Assembly (NCBI GenBank): GCA_023437715.1
Contig: JAEZFK010000028.1
Span: forward strand, 84,033 to 148,032
DNA length: 64,000 bases
Source of the DNA: Bacillota bacterium
GTDB lineage: Bacteria > Bacillota > Clostridia > Lachnospirales > Lachnospiraceae
Direction: 5' to 3'
In this document: piece after piece, positions 8,368 through 17,862 of the stretch
How the letters are laid out: every line of letters starts with the position of its first letter
Numbering within the stretch: position 1 is the first letter of the stretch
Translations under genes and position numbers: made by a program
The notes under the pieces: model-generated
Told to the model about the DNA's origin: nothing
The model's database searches: none
What the model saw: the letters and a program-made list of their open reading frames with translations, nothing else

Positions 8368-9249
8368 TTAAACCTTAGCTCTTTCATACAGCTCTTTCAA
8401 ATCTTCCACTGTGAATTCGTAATTTTTATTACAGAAATGACAGTTCACCTCAATGCTCTTCCCATCGTCAATCATTTCCTGAAGGTCTTTTTTACCGATG
8501 CTGACCAGGGCCTTTTCCACCCTGTCCTTATCACAGTTGCAGTAAAAGCGTGCCGGCGACTGTTCCATCATTTCAAGCCCAAACTCGCCCAGAATGTGCT
8601 GAAGAATCATTTCCGGCGTGTCTCCCTGATCCAAAAGGGAAGTGATGGAGCTGATCTCACCCAGCTTTTTCTCCAGCCTGTCCACCATATCGTCAGAAGC
8701 TCCCGGCAGAAGCTGGATAATAAATCCCCCTGCCTGTTTCACCGTATTATCCTTATTCATTAAAACACCGAGAGCCACAGAGGATGGAGTCTGTTCGGAG
8801 GTGGCATAGTAATAGGTCAGATCCTCGGCGATCTCTCCGCCTACCAGTATGGTCTGTCCCACATAAGGCTCTTTTAAGCCAATGTCTCTGATGACGCTTA
8901 AAACGCCCTCACCTACCGCACCGCCCACATCCAGCTTTCCGGCCGGGCTTGGAGGAAGCATGACTCCCGGGTTGTAGGCATAGCCCTTTACATTTCCCTT
9001 GGAATCCGCGGTTACCGTAAGTCCTTCAATGGGGCCGCTTCCCTGAATCTTTAAGGTCAGAATGTCATCTTCTCCCTTCATCATAATCCCCATCATGGCT
9101 CCTGCCGTCAAAAGCCTGCCTAAGGCGGCTGTAGCCACAGGGCTTGTACTATGAGCCTGCCTTGCCTGTTCCACCAGCTCTCTGGTGGTTGCGGCAAAGG
9201 CCCGGATCTGATGATCGCCTGCCGTTGCCCTTACAATATAATCAGCCAT
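8368..9249 (-). CDS. hslO: Redox-regulated chaperone Hsp33
   Basis: A 293-residue Hsp33 holdase, activated when its zinc-binding cysteines oxidise. The N-terminal domain starts MADYIVRATAGDHQIRAF. The C-terminal redox switch has CNC (near 236) and CHFC (near 268), the CxC/CxxC zinc site. Length is normal. The ATG has GGAGG upstream, and the methyltransferase stop lies 5 bases before it, so the two are co-transcribed. Confidence 0.95.
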   Translation of the reverse strand: MADYIVRATAGDHQIRAFAATTRELVEQARQAHSTSPVATAALGRLLTAGAMMGIMMKGEDDILTLKIQGSGPIEGLTVTADSKGNVKGYAYNPGVMLPPSPAGKLDVGGAVGEGVLSVIRDIGLKEPYVGQTILVGGEIAEDLTYYYATSEQTPSSVALGVLMNKDNTVKQAGGFIIQLLPGASDDMVDRLEKKLGEISSITSLLDQGDTPEMILQHILGEFGLEMMEQSPARFYCNCDKDRVEKALVSIGKKDLQEMIDDGKSIEVNCHFCNKNYEFTVEDLKELYERAKV

Positions 9250-9254
9250 ATCAT

Positions 9255-10025
9255 TTATTCCTCCATTCTGCGCGTCTTGCCATGTTCCCTGGCTATTACA
9301 TAAATTCTTTCACTGTTATCCTTTACGGGTTCTCTTGTAAAGGCATCATAGGATGCCACAAACTCCAGGCCGGCCTCTTTCAATGCCTTTTTTATCACTT
9401 CAAGAGAGTAAGCCCTCTGATAATGGTTTTCCCTGTATTTCCTATATATATCCCCGTCCTGCCTGATAAACAGCGAAAGGCCGTACTCGTTGATCCCGGA
9501 CTCTTTGTCGTAATAATTCTCCCAGATAAAGCTTGAGTCCTCCCGGTCCTCGGCAATGGTGGAATCTCCCAGCAGATTTTCATATTTGTAAACCGTGTTT
9601 AAATCAAATATAAAAACCCCTTCCGGATCCAGATAATTATTGACCAGCCGGAAAACCTGGACCAGATCTTCGTATTCCAGGATGTAATTCATGCAGTCAC
9701 AGATACTTATGACAGCGCCTACAGTGCCGTATAGCTCAAATTCTCTCATATCCTGAAGAAGATAGAGAATGTCCTTTCCCGACTCTTCCCGTTTCTCCAT
9801 GGCGATCTGCAGCATATCCTCAGAGCTGTCCACTCCGATCATATCATATCCCTGTTCCGCTAAGAGCTCTGTCAGGCTCCCTGTTCCACAGCCCAAATCC
9901 AGAACCAGGCCGTCCCTGATTCCATATTCCTCCAGCAGACCGGTCACATATTTACACCAGTCCTCATAGGGAATATTATCCATAAACAGATCATAGACTT
10001 CCGCAAAGCCGGTATACGCTTCCAT
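9255..10025 (-). CDS. Class I SAM-dependent methyltransferase
   Basis: A 256-residue cytoplasmic methyltransferase. Motif I, VLDLGCGTGSLTELL (about residue 40), binds S-adenosylmethionine. Motif II is the acidic strand ending IGVDSS. The segment GAVISICDCMNYI, with the following helix, matches motif IV of the Methyltransf_25 group. The start is the ATG at 10025 with AAAGGAG upstream. A longer in-frame extension would overlap the SEC-C gene and is rejected. The substrate is unknown; pairing with hslO recurs in Clostridia. Confidence 0.82.
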   Translation of the reverse strand: MEAYTGFAEVYDLFMDNIPYEDWCKYVTGLLEEYGIRDGLVLDLGCGTGSLTELLAEQGYDMIGVDSSEDMLQIAMEKREESGKDILYLLQDMREFELYGTVGAVISICDCMNYILEYEDLVQVFRLVNNYLDPEGVFIFDLNTVYKYENLLGDSTIAEDREDSSFIWENYYDKESGINEYGLSLFIRQDGDIYRKYRENHYQRAYSLEVIKKALKEAGLEFVASYDAFTREPVKDNSERIYVIAREHGKTRRMEE

Positions 10026-10141
10026 TTGCGATTCTCCTTTCGGGCTTAAGTTCTTCCCCGTAAAAACAAAGCAGGTAACTCCATAAAGAGGTACCCGCTT
10101 TCCTGCCGCTTTCTCCTGCTGCCGAAGCAGCGTCCTTTTGA

Positions 10142-10651
10142 TTACAGGCTGCGTCCGCAGCACTTTTTATACTTCTTGCCGCTGCCGCATGGACATGGAT
10201 CGTTTCTTCCGATCTTTGATCCCTTTACAATGGTTCCGGAAGCTTTCTGCTTTTTATAAAGCTCTTTTCTCTTTTCTTCTGTCAGAATCTCATCCCACTG
10301 GGGAAGGTTATACAGCCACTCTGCCTTGGCCTCTACCATATTATAATACAGCTTTTCCGGGTCGATCTCTATCTTTACCACAGTCTTCTCGTCCATGGTT
10401 TCAAGTGGATTCTCATAGCCCTTTAAGCTTTCATTGATGCCGTCTAAAAATCCGGTCATGGTCTGAATATCTGTACCGTATCTCTTGGCCAGCTCTTCAA
10501 CTGTTCCCTCAACCGCTTCTTCGGGCTTGGAAAGAATATGCTCATAGATTCCTTTTTCTACTTTGAAATACTCGGTCCATAATTCTTCTTTTCCTTTATC
10601 ATCCAGCTCTTCCCCATATGCCAGATTTCTCCAATTTTCTAAAATAGTCAT
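10142..10651 (-). CDS. SEC-C metal-binding motif protein
   Basis: A 169-residue acidic protein ending in a SEC-C zinc motif, GRNDPCPCGSGKKYKKCC, with the CxCx8CC ligands also found at the SecA C-terminus. The rest is helical and has no recognised catalytic motif. The ATG at 10651 is chosen, with AAAGGA upstream; a TTG two codons earlier is possible. Such free-standing proteins may bind ribosome- or SecB-like partners, but no function is shown here. Confidence 0.75.
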   Translation of the reverse strand: MTILENWRNLAYGEELDDKGKEELWTEYFKVEKGIYEHILSKPEEAVEGTVEELAKRYGTDIQTMTGFLDGINESLKGYENPLETMDEKTVVKIEIDPEKLYYNMVEAKAEWLYNLPQWDEILTEEKRKELYKKQKASGTIVKGSKIGRNDPCPCGSGKKYKKCCGRSL

Positions 10652-10815
10652 GTTCAAACCATCCTTTTATCTGTTATTTCTGGTAATACTCCATCAAACA
10701 GTATATAACATCTTTGTGAATTTTGCAAAATGTTTTTTCTGTTTTTGTAATTCCCGGCAGGCAGAAAGAAGGGAATGGCCCTGAAAAGCCGGTATACGGA
10801 AAGATTTTTTCTATA

Positions 10816-13392
10816 CTACAAAGCTTTCCCGCTTAAGCCCAGAAGCTTTACCATCAGGGCCACGCTTCCCACATTGTAGCCGCTGCAGCCATAGACCGCC
10901 TTCAGGCCGGGATTGGTGACGATCAGAAGAGGAAGCTTCTCCGGGTCCACATACATCCTGCGGGCCAAAGGCTCTACTCCGTCATCAAAGTTTAGATAGC
11001 CCACCTGAATTGCCGGCACCGCCTCCAAAACCTTGCGGATGGTCTGGTTATTCAATGACATCTCATTCTGCATCAGGAAAATAATCCGGGCATCCAGAGA
11101 ATTTAAAACATCCTTTTGCTCCAGCATTTCATTGAGAACATGCTCGGTTGGCTCCTGCCCCTCAGATAATATTGCCAGAATGTTCGCCTTTCCTTCCATG
11201 AGCGCCGATGCCAAAACCGTCTGCTCCACCCCACGTTCTTTAAGGGTTATATCAAAATCATCCAGCATGTTGTCAACCAGCATGTCCTCCGGGCTTCCGG
11301 CACGCAGACGCATGGTCACGGACTTTACCTCATCCTTTTTTAATTCGAAAACATACTCGCTGGCGTTCTGGTTGCCGCTGGGAAGACGGACAGAGGTAAT
11401 GAGACGGTAGATACCGGGTTCTAAATCCAGCTTCAAAACACCGCCGGAAAATTTCACTCCCGTATAATCCAGAGACACAAACTGTCCTTCCTTCCATCTT
11501 CCGATGGTCCATGTCTGATAATAGGTCCACTGGCTGTCTGTTTCTCCATTAAGCACAAGCATTCCGCTCTCCTGGATCCTGTCCTCTAATATCTCTGTCT
11601 CTTCTGAGACCGGTACAAATTTCCCGGCCTCATAAACTTCCGCTTCCAGATTCACCGGATTCATCCTGGCCGGAATGCCCAGGGTCCTGCAGACGGCAAC
11701 AAATAAGATTCTCTGGCTCAGGGGATTGCCCTGCAAAAGCTTAAGGCTTCCCACGGGAGTGGAGCAGATCGTCTTGTAATCCAGCTTCGGCTCAAAACCG
11801 ATGTGCTGCTTTACATATTTCCAAATGTTCTCCGGGTTCTTCCGGAACTCTTCCTTTTCTTTTTCACTGAAAAATCCCTCAATAAAGGGCCGGTAAGCCG
11901 TCATCTCCTCCAGCAGAATTCTGGGGCAGAGAATATATTTTACATAAACATCCAGATTTCCATTCTCTTCCCACTCCCTGCGGTATGGAGAAGCTTCTGT
12001 CAAATGACTTTCCAGTACCTCCGCTTTGGCATCCTTGTAATCCTTTACAGTCAGGCTGTGGAGCATGGCCTTGCGGTCAGGATTCTGATCCTTATTGAGG
12101 AATTTATAAATCTCATTAAAGTTACCGGCGGACAGCCGGAGGATCTCCTCTTCTCCCGGATAGGCGGAAGCCTCTTTTTCCTTAAAGTATGCGGCAATTC
12201 TGCTTTCCCGCAGCTGATTGGCCTCCTGAACCCGTTTTCTGTTTTTCTCCTTTTGTTCCTTTGTAAGCTTTACCGGATTCATGGGATAATCCTTTGGCGC
12301 CCTGACATCCACATCAGTCCAGACTTCCTTTCCAGCGGCCTGGCTCTCTTTATTTAAAACCAGCACAGCGCTGTCCCCATTCTCCGGGGAAATCCAGGCT
12401 TCACACCAGAGCTCCTCTTTCATGGCACGGACATGAATATCTCCAAGACCGGCAGTGATGGAAACCTTTCCCATACTGTCCGTATACAGATTTACCACGC
12501 TGCAGTATTCCGCCATATTGAGAATCTCAAAGGAAACATGAACGTTCTCTGCCGGCATTCCAGCTTCGTCAAGGACCTGGACTTCATAGGATCTGGTCAG
12601 GGCATAGGTGGCGGTTCCATTATAATAAACCATTAAATCTTCCCGGCCCAGACATTCCGTCTCTGAATCACCGGAATAATCGGAAAAGGTTCTGGTGTGC
12701 ACCAGCAGCGCCCTGGAAGAGGCATTGGTAAACCAGCCCTTGTCCAGCACTTCCTCCGGCTCGCATGCACCCAGGAAATGCCATTTTCCGTCCACAAACA
12801 CCTCAACCCACGCATGATTGTCATCACAATGAGCCCATCTGGGCGTATATACCTGTCTGGCAGGAATTCCCACGCTTCGGAAAGCCGTTACCGCAAAGGT
12901 GGATTCCTCGCCGCATCTGCCTTTTCCTGATTTATACACGGTTACAGGAGATATGGTTCTGTTGTCGGAGGCCTCATAGGTTCCGTTTTCCGCACACCAG
13001 TAATTGATTTCCAGCACCGCTTCTCTTACGGAAAGCCCTTTGATCCGGTCAATCAGCTTATAATAGAAAAAGCTGCGGCAGTCCTCGATATTCTCCGTAT
13101 TTACCCGGTAATATAAAATGTGATGCAGGAAAATATCTTCCGGAATCCCCTGACACCATTCCATACAGTCATAAACCATAAGGGAATGCCTTACAAATCC
13201 AAGAAATACAGAAAAATCATACTCTCCGGCATCCCTCAGGGGCATTGTCCCATATAAAAATTTCATGAGCACCTGTTCTTCCGGGCTACAGCCTTCCATG
13301 GCTTTCTCAATTTCTCCCTTAAGATCTTTCAGAAAAGGGAGCCTGAGTTCATATTTTTCCTGGGCATATCTCTGCAAATGTTCTGAAAACAT
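10816..13392 (-). CDS. Large transglutaminase-like protein with C-terminal thioredoxin-like region
   Basis: An 858-residue protein without signal peptide, so probably cytoplasmic. The transglutaminase/protease core lies near residues 155-225: Cys in GKGRCGEESTFA, His in DDNHAWVEVF and the following Asp/Glu-bearing HFLGACEPE form a papain-like triad. Around 270-330 is a carboxypeptidase-regulatory-like beta domain. A second segment near 590-640 (PLSQRILFVAVCRTLGIPAR) resembles the same core, with the catalytic Cys position lost. The last 120 residues look like a thioredoxin fold without a CxxC. The ATG at 13392 has AAAGGAG 8 bases upstream. It is the last gene of the opp-cutC-deoR series, which suggests it cleaves or trims an imported peptide or conjugate. 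Confidence 0.78.
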   Translation of the reverse strand: MFSEHLQRYAQEKYELRLPFLKDLKGEIEKAMEGCSPEEQVLMKFLYGTMPLRDAGEYDFSVFLGFVRHSLMVYDCMEWCQGIPEDIFLHHILYYRVNTENIEDCRSFFYYKLIDRIKGLSVREAVLEINYWCAENGTYEASDNRTISPVTVYKSGKGRCGEESTFAVTAFRSVGIPARQVYTPRWAHCDDNHAWVEVFVDGKWHFLGACEPEEVLDKGWFTNASSRALLVHTRTFSDYSGDSETECLGREDLMVYYNGTATYALTRSYEVQVLDEAGMPAENVHVSFEILNMAEYCSVVNLYTDSMGKVSITAGLGDIHVRAMKEELWCEAWISPENGDSAVLVLNKESQAAGKEVWTDVDVRAPKDYPMNPVKLTKEQKEKNRKRVQEANQLRESRIAAYFKEKEASAYPGEEEILRLSAGNFNEIYKFLNKDQNPDRKAMLHSLTVKDYKDAKAEVLESHLTEASPYRREWEENGNLDVYVKYILCPRILLEEMTAYRPFIEGFFSEKEKEEFRKNPENIWKYVKQHIGFEPKLDYKTICSTPVGSLKLLQGNPLSQRILFVAVCRTLGIPARMNPVNLEAEVYEAGKFVPVSEETEILEDRIQESGMLVLNGETDSQWTYYQTWTIGRWKEGQFVSLDYTGVKFSGGVLKLDLEPGIYRLITSVRLPSGNQNASEYVFELKKDEVKSVTMRLRAGSPEDMLVDNMLDDFDITLKERGVEQTVLASALMEGKANILAILSEGQEPTEHVLNEMLEQKDVLNSLDARIIFLMQNEMSLNNQTIRKVLEAVPAIQVGYLNFDDGVEPLARRMYVDPEKLPLLIVTNPGLKAVYGCSGYNVGSVALMVKLLGLSGKAL

Positions 13393-13426
13393 TACGAAAT
13401 TCTCCTTTGCGAAATCAAATGATTGT

Positions 13427-14188
13427 TTACAGGATGGTAACTCCTGCTGAGTAAAGCCTTTTGGATGTGGCTTCATCGGGCATGGAATCTGTAATGATTC
13501 CGTCTATATCATCGAAATGAGCAAATTTATAGGAATCATTAAAATAAAATTTATCTTTTTCCATTACCAGATACTTGTGCCTGCTGCTGGCAATGGCTGC
13601 TTTCTTTGTCAGCCCATCCTCTACGCCCAGGGTGGTAATGGAATTATCCGTGAGATCCAGGCCGCAGGTTCCGATAAATGCCCGGTCAAAGCTGTACTGT
13701 TTGATGATCTCAATGGCGGCCGCCCCCATAAAGCCATTTACCGTGCGGTACATGATCCCTCCTGTACCGATGGCGACGATATTGGGATTCACGGCCAGTG
13801 TCTGCATGATGTCGATCATATTCGTCACTACAGTCACCCTCTTGTGGGACTTTGCAAGCAGCTCCGCCACCATAATATTCGTGGTGGAAATATCCAGGAA
13901 TATGGTTTCATTGCCGCCTATGAGTTCAAAAGCCTTTTGGGCAATTAACTTCTTTTTCTCGATATTCGTATCCCTTCGATCGATAACATCCCGTTTCAGG
14001 GGATAGTCCTGAGACAGCAACGCCCCTCCATAGGTCCGTTTCAGTTTTCCGGCGTTTTCCAGATTTTTCAGATCCTTTCGTATGCAGTCCTCTGTCACCT
14101 GAAAAAGGGCGCTCAAATCCTTTACCTTCACCATTCCCTGATCCTGAAGAATCTGTAAAATCCTGTCTAAACGCTCTTCCGTAAACAT
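13427..14188 (-). CDS. DeoR/GlpR-family transcriptional regulator
   Basis: A 253-residue DeoR-type regulator. The N-terminal helix-turn-helix spans about residues 18-55 (KVKDLSALFQVTEDCIRKDL). The C-terminal sensor domain resembles sugar-phosphate isomerases (VTNMIDIMQTLA, GTGGIMYRTVNGFMG). Family members usually bind a phosphorylated sugar and repress a nearby catabolic operon. Its start lies inside the cutC 3' end (22-base overlap, GGAGGAG upstream), so translation is coupled. It probably controls this peptide-import locus, although its usual effectors are sugar phosphates. Confidence 0.85.
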   Translation of the reverse strand: MFTEERLDRILQILQDQGMVKVKDLSALFQVTEDCIRKDLKNLENAGKLKRTYGGALLSQDYPLKRDVIDRRDTNIEKKKLIAQKAFELIGGNETIFLDISTTNIMVAELLAKSHKRVTVVTNMIDIMQTLAVNPNIVAIGTGGIMYRTVNGFMGAAAIEIIKQYSFDRAFIGTCGLDLTDNSITTLGVEDGLTKKAAIASSRHKYLVMEKDKFYFNDSYKFAHFDDIDGIITDSMPDEATSKRLYSAGVTIL

Positions 14189-14934
14189 ACTTTCTCCTCC
14201 ATCAGCCTTTTTGCCCGGCGTATCTCTTCCTCATCAGTACGGAAGATATCATACTCTCCGATTCCCGGGATGCCCATACTCACATTTTCTTTCCGGTAAA
14301 TCATGCCGCTGTCCACGATTACCTTGCCTGACATGTGAAAGCACCGGGCGTCTATCTCATCCATCAGACAGGCCATGGCGTCCACATTGACTCCGCTGCC
14401 CGCCATAATATCAATTTTACCCTTCGCCCGGCGGATCAGTTCCCCCAGAAGCCGCTTTCCCTCAAGGCAGGTGTTCTGCTGGCCAGAGGTCAGTATGGTA
14501 TCCGCCCCCGCTTCTATGGCCTCCTCAAGGCTTCTGTAAGGGTCCCGGCACACATCAAACGCACGGTGAAGAGTCATATTTCCTGTCCCTGCCTTTTCCT
14601 TAAGGACCTTCAGTCTCTCCACATCGAGGTTTCCATCGGGCTTTAAAAAGCCTACCACAATGCCGTCTGCACCAAGACTCCGAAACATTTGGGCGTCTTC
14701 AGCAATCATCTGAAATTCATAATCTGTATACAAAAAATCTCCATACCGGGGCCGTATCAGCACGTTTATGGGAATATCACAGGCTTTGCGGATTTGCTTA
14801 AACTGGCTTACGCCAGGAGTAGTTCCTCCAATTACCAGATTTGCACAGAGCTCCAGCCTTTGGGCTCCCCCCCGCACTGCCGCTATTGCAGACTCCACAG
14901 AATCCACGCAGACCTCCAAGATATAGTCTTTCAT
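14167..14934 (-). CDS. cutC: CutC family protein
   Basis: A 255-residue TIM-barrel of the CutC family (LEVCVDSVESAIAAVRGGAQ, LVIGGTTPG, INVLIRPRYGDFLY). CutC was first linked to copper tolerance, but that role is disputed and the protein looks like an enzyme with a barrel active site. The ATG has AGGAG upstream. It lies 38 bases after oppF and overlaps the DeoR gene, so the sequence supports a metabolic role linked to what the Opp system brings in. No copper exporter is nearby. Confidence 0.88.
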   Translation of the reverse strand: MKDYILEVCVDSVESAIAAVRGGAQRLELCANLVIGGTTPGVSQFKQIRKACDIPINVLIRPRYGDFLYTDYEFQMIAEDAQMFRSLGADGIVVGFLKPDGNLDVERLKVLKEKAGTGNMTLHRAFDVCRDPYRSLEEAIEAGADTILTSGQQNTCLEGKRLLGELIRRAKGKIDIMAGSGVNVDAMACLMDEIDARCFHMSGKVIVDSGMIYRKENVSMGIPGIGEYDIFRTDEEEIRRAKRLMEEKVCLRKSV

Positions 14935-14972
14935 CGTTTTCTCCTAACAATATATTTTTCATTGCCTGCATG

Positions 14973-15941
14973 TCACTCCGCCTTATGGCAGGCTGCAAAA
15001 TGTCCCGGCCTTACTTCTTTCATCTCCGGCGCCTTTTCCCTGCATAATTCCTCTGCATAAGGACAGCGGGAAGCAAAACGGCATCCTTCCGATAAATGAA
15101 TGGGATTTGGAAGACTTCCCTCCAGCATGATCCGGCTGCGGCTCTTTTCCACGTCCGGGTCAGGAATGGGAATTGCGGAAAGCAATGCCTGTGTATAGGG
15201 ATGCACAGGGTCTTCAAACAGGCTTTCACTGTCTGCCAGCTCCACCAGACCTCCCAGATACATGACGCCGATCCGGTCACTGATATGCTTGACCATGGAA
15301 AGATCGTGAGCGATGAAGAGATAAGTAAGACCTCTCTTCTCCTGCAGCTCTTTCAGCAGATTAATTACCTGGGCCTGAATGGAAACATCAAGGGCGGAGA
15401 TCGGTTCATCGCAGATCACAAACTCCGGGTCCACAGCCAATGCCCTGGCTATGCCGACCCTCTGGCGCTGTCCGCCGGAAAATTCGTGGGGAAAACGGTT
15501 TGCATGTTCCTCAGAAAGCCCTACTGTCTCCAGAAGCTCAAATACCTTCCTTTTCCGCTCCTGTCCCTTTAAGATTCCATGGGCGTCTATTCCCTCTGCA
15601 ATAATATCCATGACTTTCATCCGCGGATTCAGGGAAGCATAGGGATCCTGGAAAATCATCTGCATTTTTCTGGTGAATTCATGGCGGTCCGCCTGGGATA
15701 AGCTGCCGTTAATTTCCCGTCCGTCATATATGATCGTTCCATCCGTGGGCTCATACAGCTGGATCACGGTCCGCCCGAAAGTAGACTTTCCGCAGCCGCT
15801 CTCTCCTACCAGTCCCAGGGTTTCTCCCTTAAAAATCTCCAGACTGACATCCTCTACCGCTTTTAAGGTCTGGTTTTTTCCCACATGGAAATATTTTTTC
15901 AAATGCTTTACTTCTAATAAAGGTCTCTTTTCTGCCGACAT
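14973..15941 (-). CDS. oppF: Oligopeptide ABC transporter ATP-binding protein OppF
   Basis: A 322-residue ATPase energising peptide import with OppD. Walker A is GESGCGKSTFG, the signature is SGGQRQRVGIARAL, and Walker B is FVICDEPISALD. The C-terminal oligopeptide/dipeptide domain has the Cys pattern CRFASRCPYAEELC, which binds an iron-sulphur cluster in studied homologues. GGAGG lies upstream. It follows oppD by 12 bases. Confidence 0.92.
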   Translation of the reverse strand: MSAEKRPLLEVKHLKKYFHVGKNQTLKAVEDVSLEIFKGETLGLVGESGCGKSTFGRTVIQLYEPTDGTIIYDGREINGSLSQADRHEFTRKMQMIFQDPYASLNPRMKVMDIIAEGIDAHGILKGQERKRKVFELLETVGLSEEHANRFPHEFSGGQRQRVGIARALAVDPEFVICDEPISALDVSIQAQVINLLKELQEKRGLTYLFIAHDLSMVKHISDRIGVMYLGGLVELADSESLFEDPVHPYTQALLSAIPIPDPDVEKSRSRIMLEGSLPNPIHLSEGCRFASRCPYAEELCREKAPEMKEVRPGHFAACHKAE

Positions 15942-15953
15942 AATGATTTCCTC

Positions 15954-16949
15954 CTATTCCCTGAGGGCCTTTGCCCGCTCATCAAGAAGCCAGCAGCGCG
16001 CATGATGGCTTTCTCCACAGAGCATATCCTCAGGAGGATACTGCCTGCAGACCTCCATGGTCTTTGTGCATCTGGCAGCAAATGGGCAGCCCTTTGGCGG
16101 TTCCATCAAATCCGGAGGCGTCCCCGGAATAGCCGTCAGCTCGCTTCCCTTTTCCGAAGCCTTTGGTATGGATGCCAAAAGCCCTTTCGTATAAGGGTGA
16201 GCGGTTTCATAAAACAATTCTCTCACACCGGCCGTCTCCACCAGCTGTCCGCCGTACATAACGGCAACCCGGTCTGCAATATTGGCCACAACGCCCAGAT
16301 TGTGGGTGATAATAATAATGGAGGTTTTAATTTTTTTCTGTAAATCCCTCATTAAGTCCAGGATCTGAGCCTGAATGGTTACATCCAGGGCCGTGGTAGG
16401 CTCATCGGCGATCAAAATCTTGGGATCGCAGGCCAAGGCCACCGCGATCACAACCCTTTGTCTCATACCCCCGGAAAGCTGATGGGGATACTGGTCAAAC
16501 CTTGCCTCCGGATTTGAAATTCCGACCAGAGAAATCAGCTCAAGGGCACGGTCCTTCATCTGGGCCTTTGTCATATCCTTCCGGTGTTCTTTTAATACCT
16601 CCACAATCTGCTTCCCGATAGTCATGGTGGGGTTTAAAGAGGTCATTGGGTCCTGGAATATCATGGAAATATCAGATCCCCTTACTGACTGCATCTGCCG
16701 TTCACCGTATTTTGCAAGATCCTTTCCTTCCAAAAGAATACTGCCTTCCACGATTTTTCCGTTCTTTGGAAGCAAGCCCATAATGCTTTTTACGGAAATG
16801 GACTTTCCGGAACCGGATTCCCCTACGATTGCCAGAGTCTCCTGTTCATCCAGATGGAAGCTGATTCCCCGGACCGCCTGAACCATGCCGTGCTGTGTCT
16901 CTATATGTACCCGTAACTGATTGACTTCTAATAATCTGCTCACTGACAT
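15954..16949 (-). CDS. oppD: Oligopeptide ABC transporter ATP-binding protein OppD
   Basis: A 331-residue ATPase subunit. Walker A is GESGSGKSISV, the signature is LSGGMRQRVVIA, and Walker B is ILIADEPTTALD. The C-terminal CPFAARCTKTMEVC supplies cluster-type cysteines. It follows oppC by 5 bases and precedes oppF. OppD and OppF form the heterodimeric motor under the OppB-OppC membrane pair. Confidence 0.92.
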   Translation of the reverse strand: MSVSRLLEVNQLRVHIETQHGMVQAVRGISFHLDEQETLAIVGESGSGKSISVKSIMGLLPKNGKIVEGSILLEGKDLAKYGERQMQSVRGSDISMIFQDPMTSLNPTMTIGKQIVEVLKEHRKDMTKAQMKDRALELISLVGISNPEARFDQYPHQLSGGMRQRVVIAVALACDPKILIADEPTTALDVTIQAQILDLMRDLQKKIKTSIIIITHNLGVVANIADRVAVMYGGQLVETAGVRELFYETAHPYTKGLLASIPKASEKGSELTAIPGTPPDLMEPPKGCPFAARCTKTMEVCRQYPPEDMLCGESHHARCWLLDERAKALRE

Positions 16950-16954
16950 TTCAC

Positions 16955-17860
16955 CTACTTTCTCATTCTTGGGTCCAGCGCATCACGCAGGCCGTCTCCA
17001 AGAATACTGAAACATACCATAATGAGGACAATAACGATGGCTGGGAAAATCAGTACGTGGGGGAAATTGCGAAGCACCTGGTATCCGTTATTGATCAAAA
17101 CTCCCAGAGAAGCTTTCGGTTCCTGCATACCAATACCGATAAAGCTTAAAAAGGCTTCTGTAAATATGGCGGACGGAATGGTGAACATGGCATTAATGAC
17201 AATCACCCCAACCGTATTGGGTATCAGATGCTTCCAGATAATCCTGGAAGTGCCTGTTCCCAGAACCCGGGCAGCCAGCACAAATTCCTGGTTCTTAAGC
17301 TTTAAAATCTCCGCCCGGACCAGACGGGCCATATTCACCCAGCCCGTAATGGAAAGTGCCACCACAATCGTCCAGATGCCGGCCGGCATAATCATCATCA
17401 AAAGGATCACGATAATCAGATGGGGAATTCCTACCAGTATTTCAATGATACGCTGCATAACGGCATCCACTTTTCCGCCTATGAGAGCGGAAACCGCACC
17501 ATAGGTCACCCCAACGGTCAAATCCAAAAGAGCTGCCACAAATGCAATCAGCAGGGATATCCGGGTCCCCATCCAGGTTCTGACCCAGAGATCCCGGCCG
17601 AACTGGTCTGTTCCAAACAGATGCGTGATGGAAGGAATCTGGTATATAATATCATAATTGGTTTCTTTATAAGAATAACCGGAAAACACCGGAGCCAGTA
17701 TTGCCAGAAGTCCGATTGCAATTAAAGTAAACAGGCTGGCAACCGCCGCTTTATTTTTCTTCAAACGAAGCCAGCCCTCCTGGAAAGCGGTCAAATTAGG
17801 ATGGGCAATATGTTCTTTTTCGGATTCATCCACATGAACCCTCACAAATAATTCGTCCAT
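16955..17860 (-). CDS. oppC: Oligopeptide ABC transporter permease OppC
   Basis: A 301-residue membrane subunit with an N-terminal cytoplasmic segment, about six transmembrane helices and the inner-membrane-component loop (EAA motif near ARVLGTGTSRIIWKHLIPN). The ATG at 17860 has AAGGAGG 7 bases upstream. A GTG two codons earlier overlaps the oppB stop and has poor spacing. It forms the channel with OppB. Confidence 0.92.
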   Translation of the reverse strand: MDELFVRVHVDESEKEHIAHPNLTAFQEGWLRLKKNKAAVASLFTLIAIGLLAILAPVFSGYSYKETNYDIIYQIPSITHLFGTDQFGRDLWVRTWMGTRISLLIAFVAALLDLTVGVTYGAVSALIGGKVDAVMQRIIEILVGIPHLIIVILLMMIMPAGIWTIVVALSITGWVNMARLVRAEILKLKNQEFVLAARVLGTGTSRIIWKHLIPNTVGVIVINAMFTIPSAIFTEAFLSFIGIGMQEPKASLGVLINNGYQVLRNFPHVLIFPAIVIVLIMVCFSILGDGLRDALDPRMRK

Positions 17861-17862
17861 GC

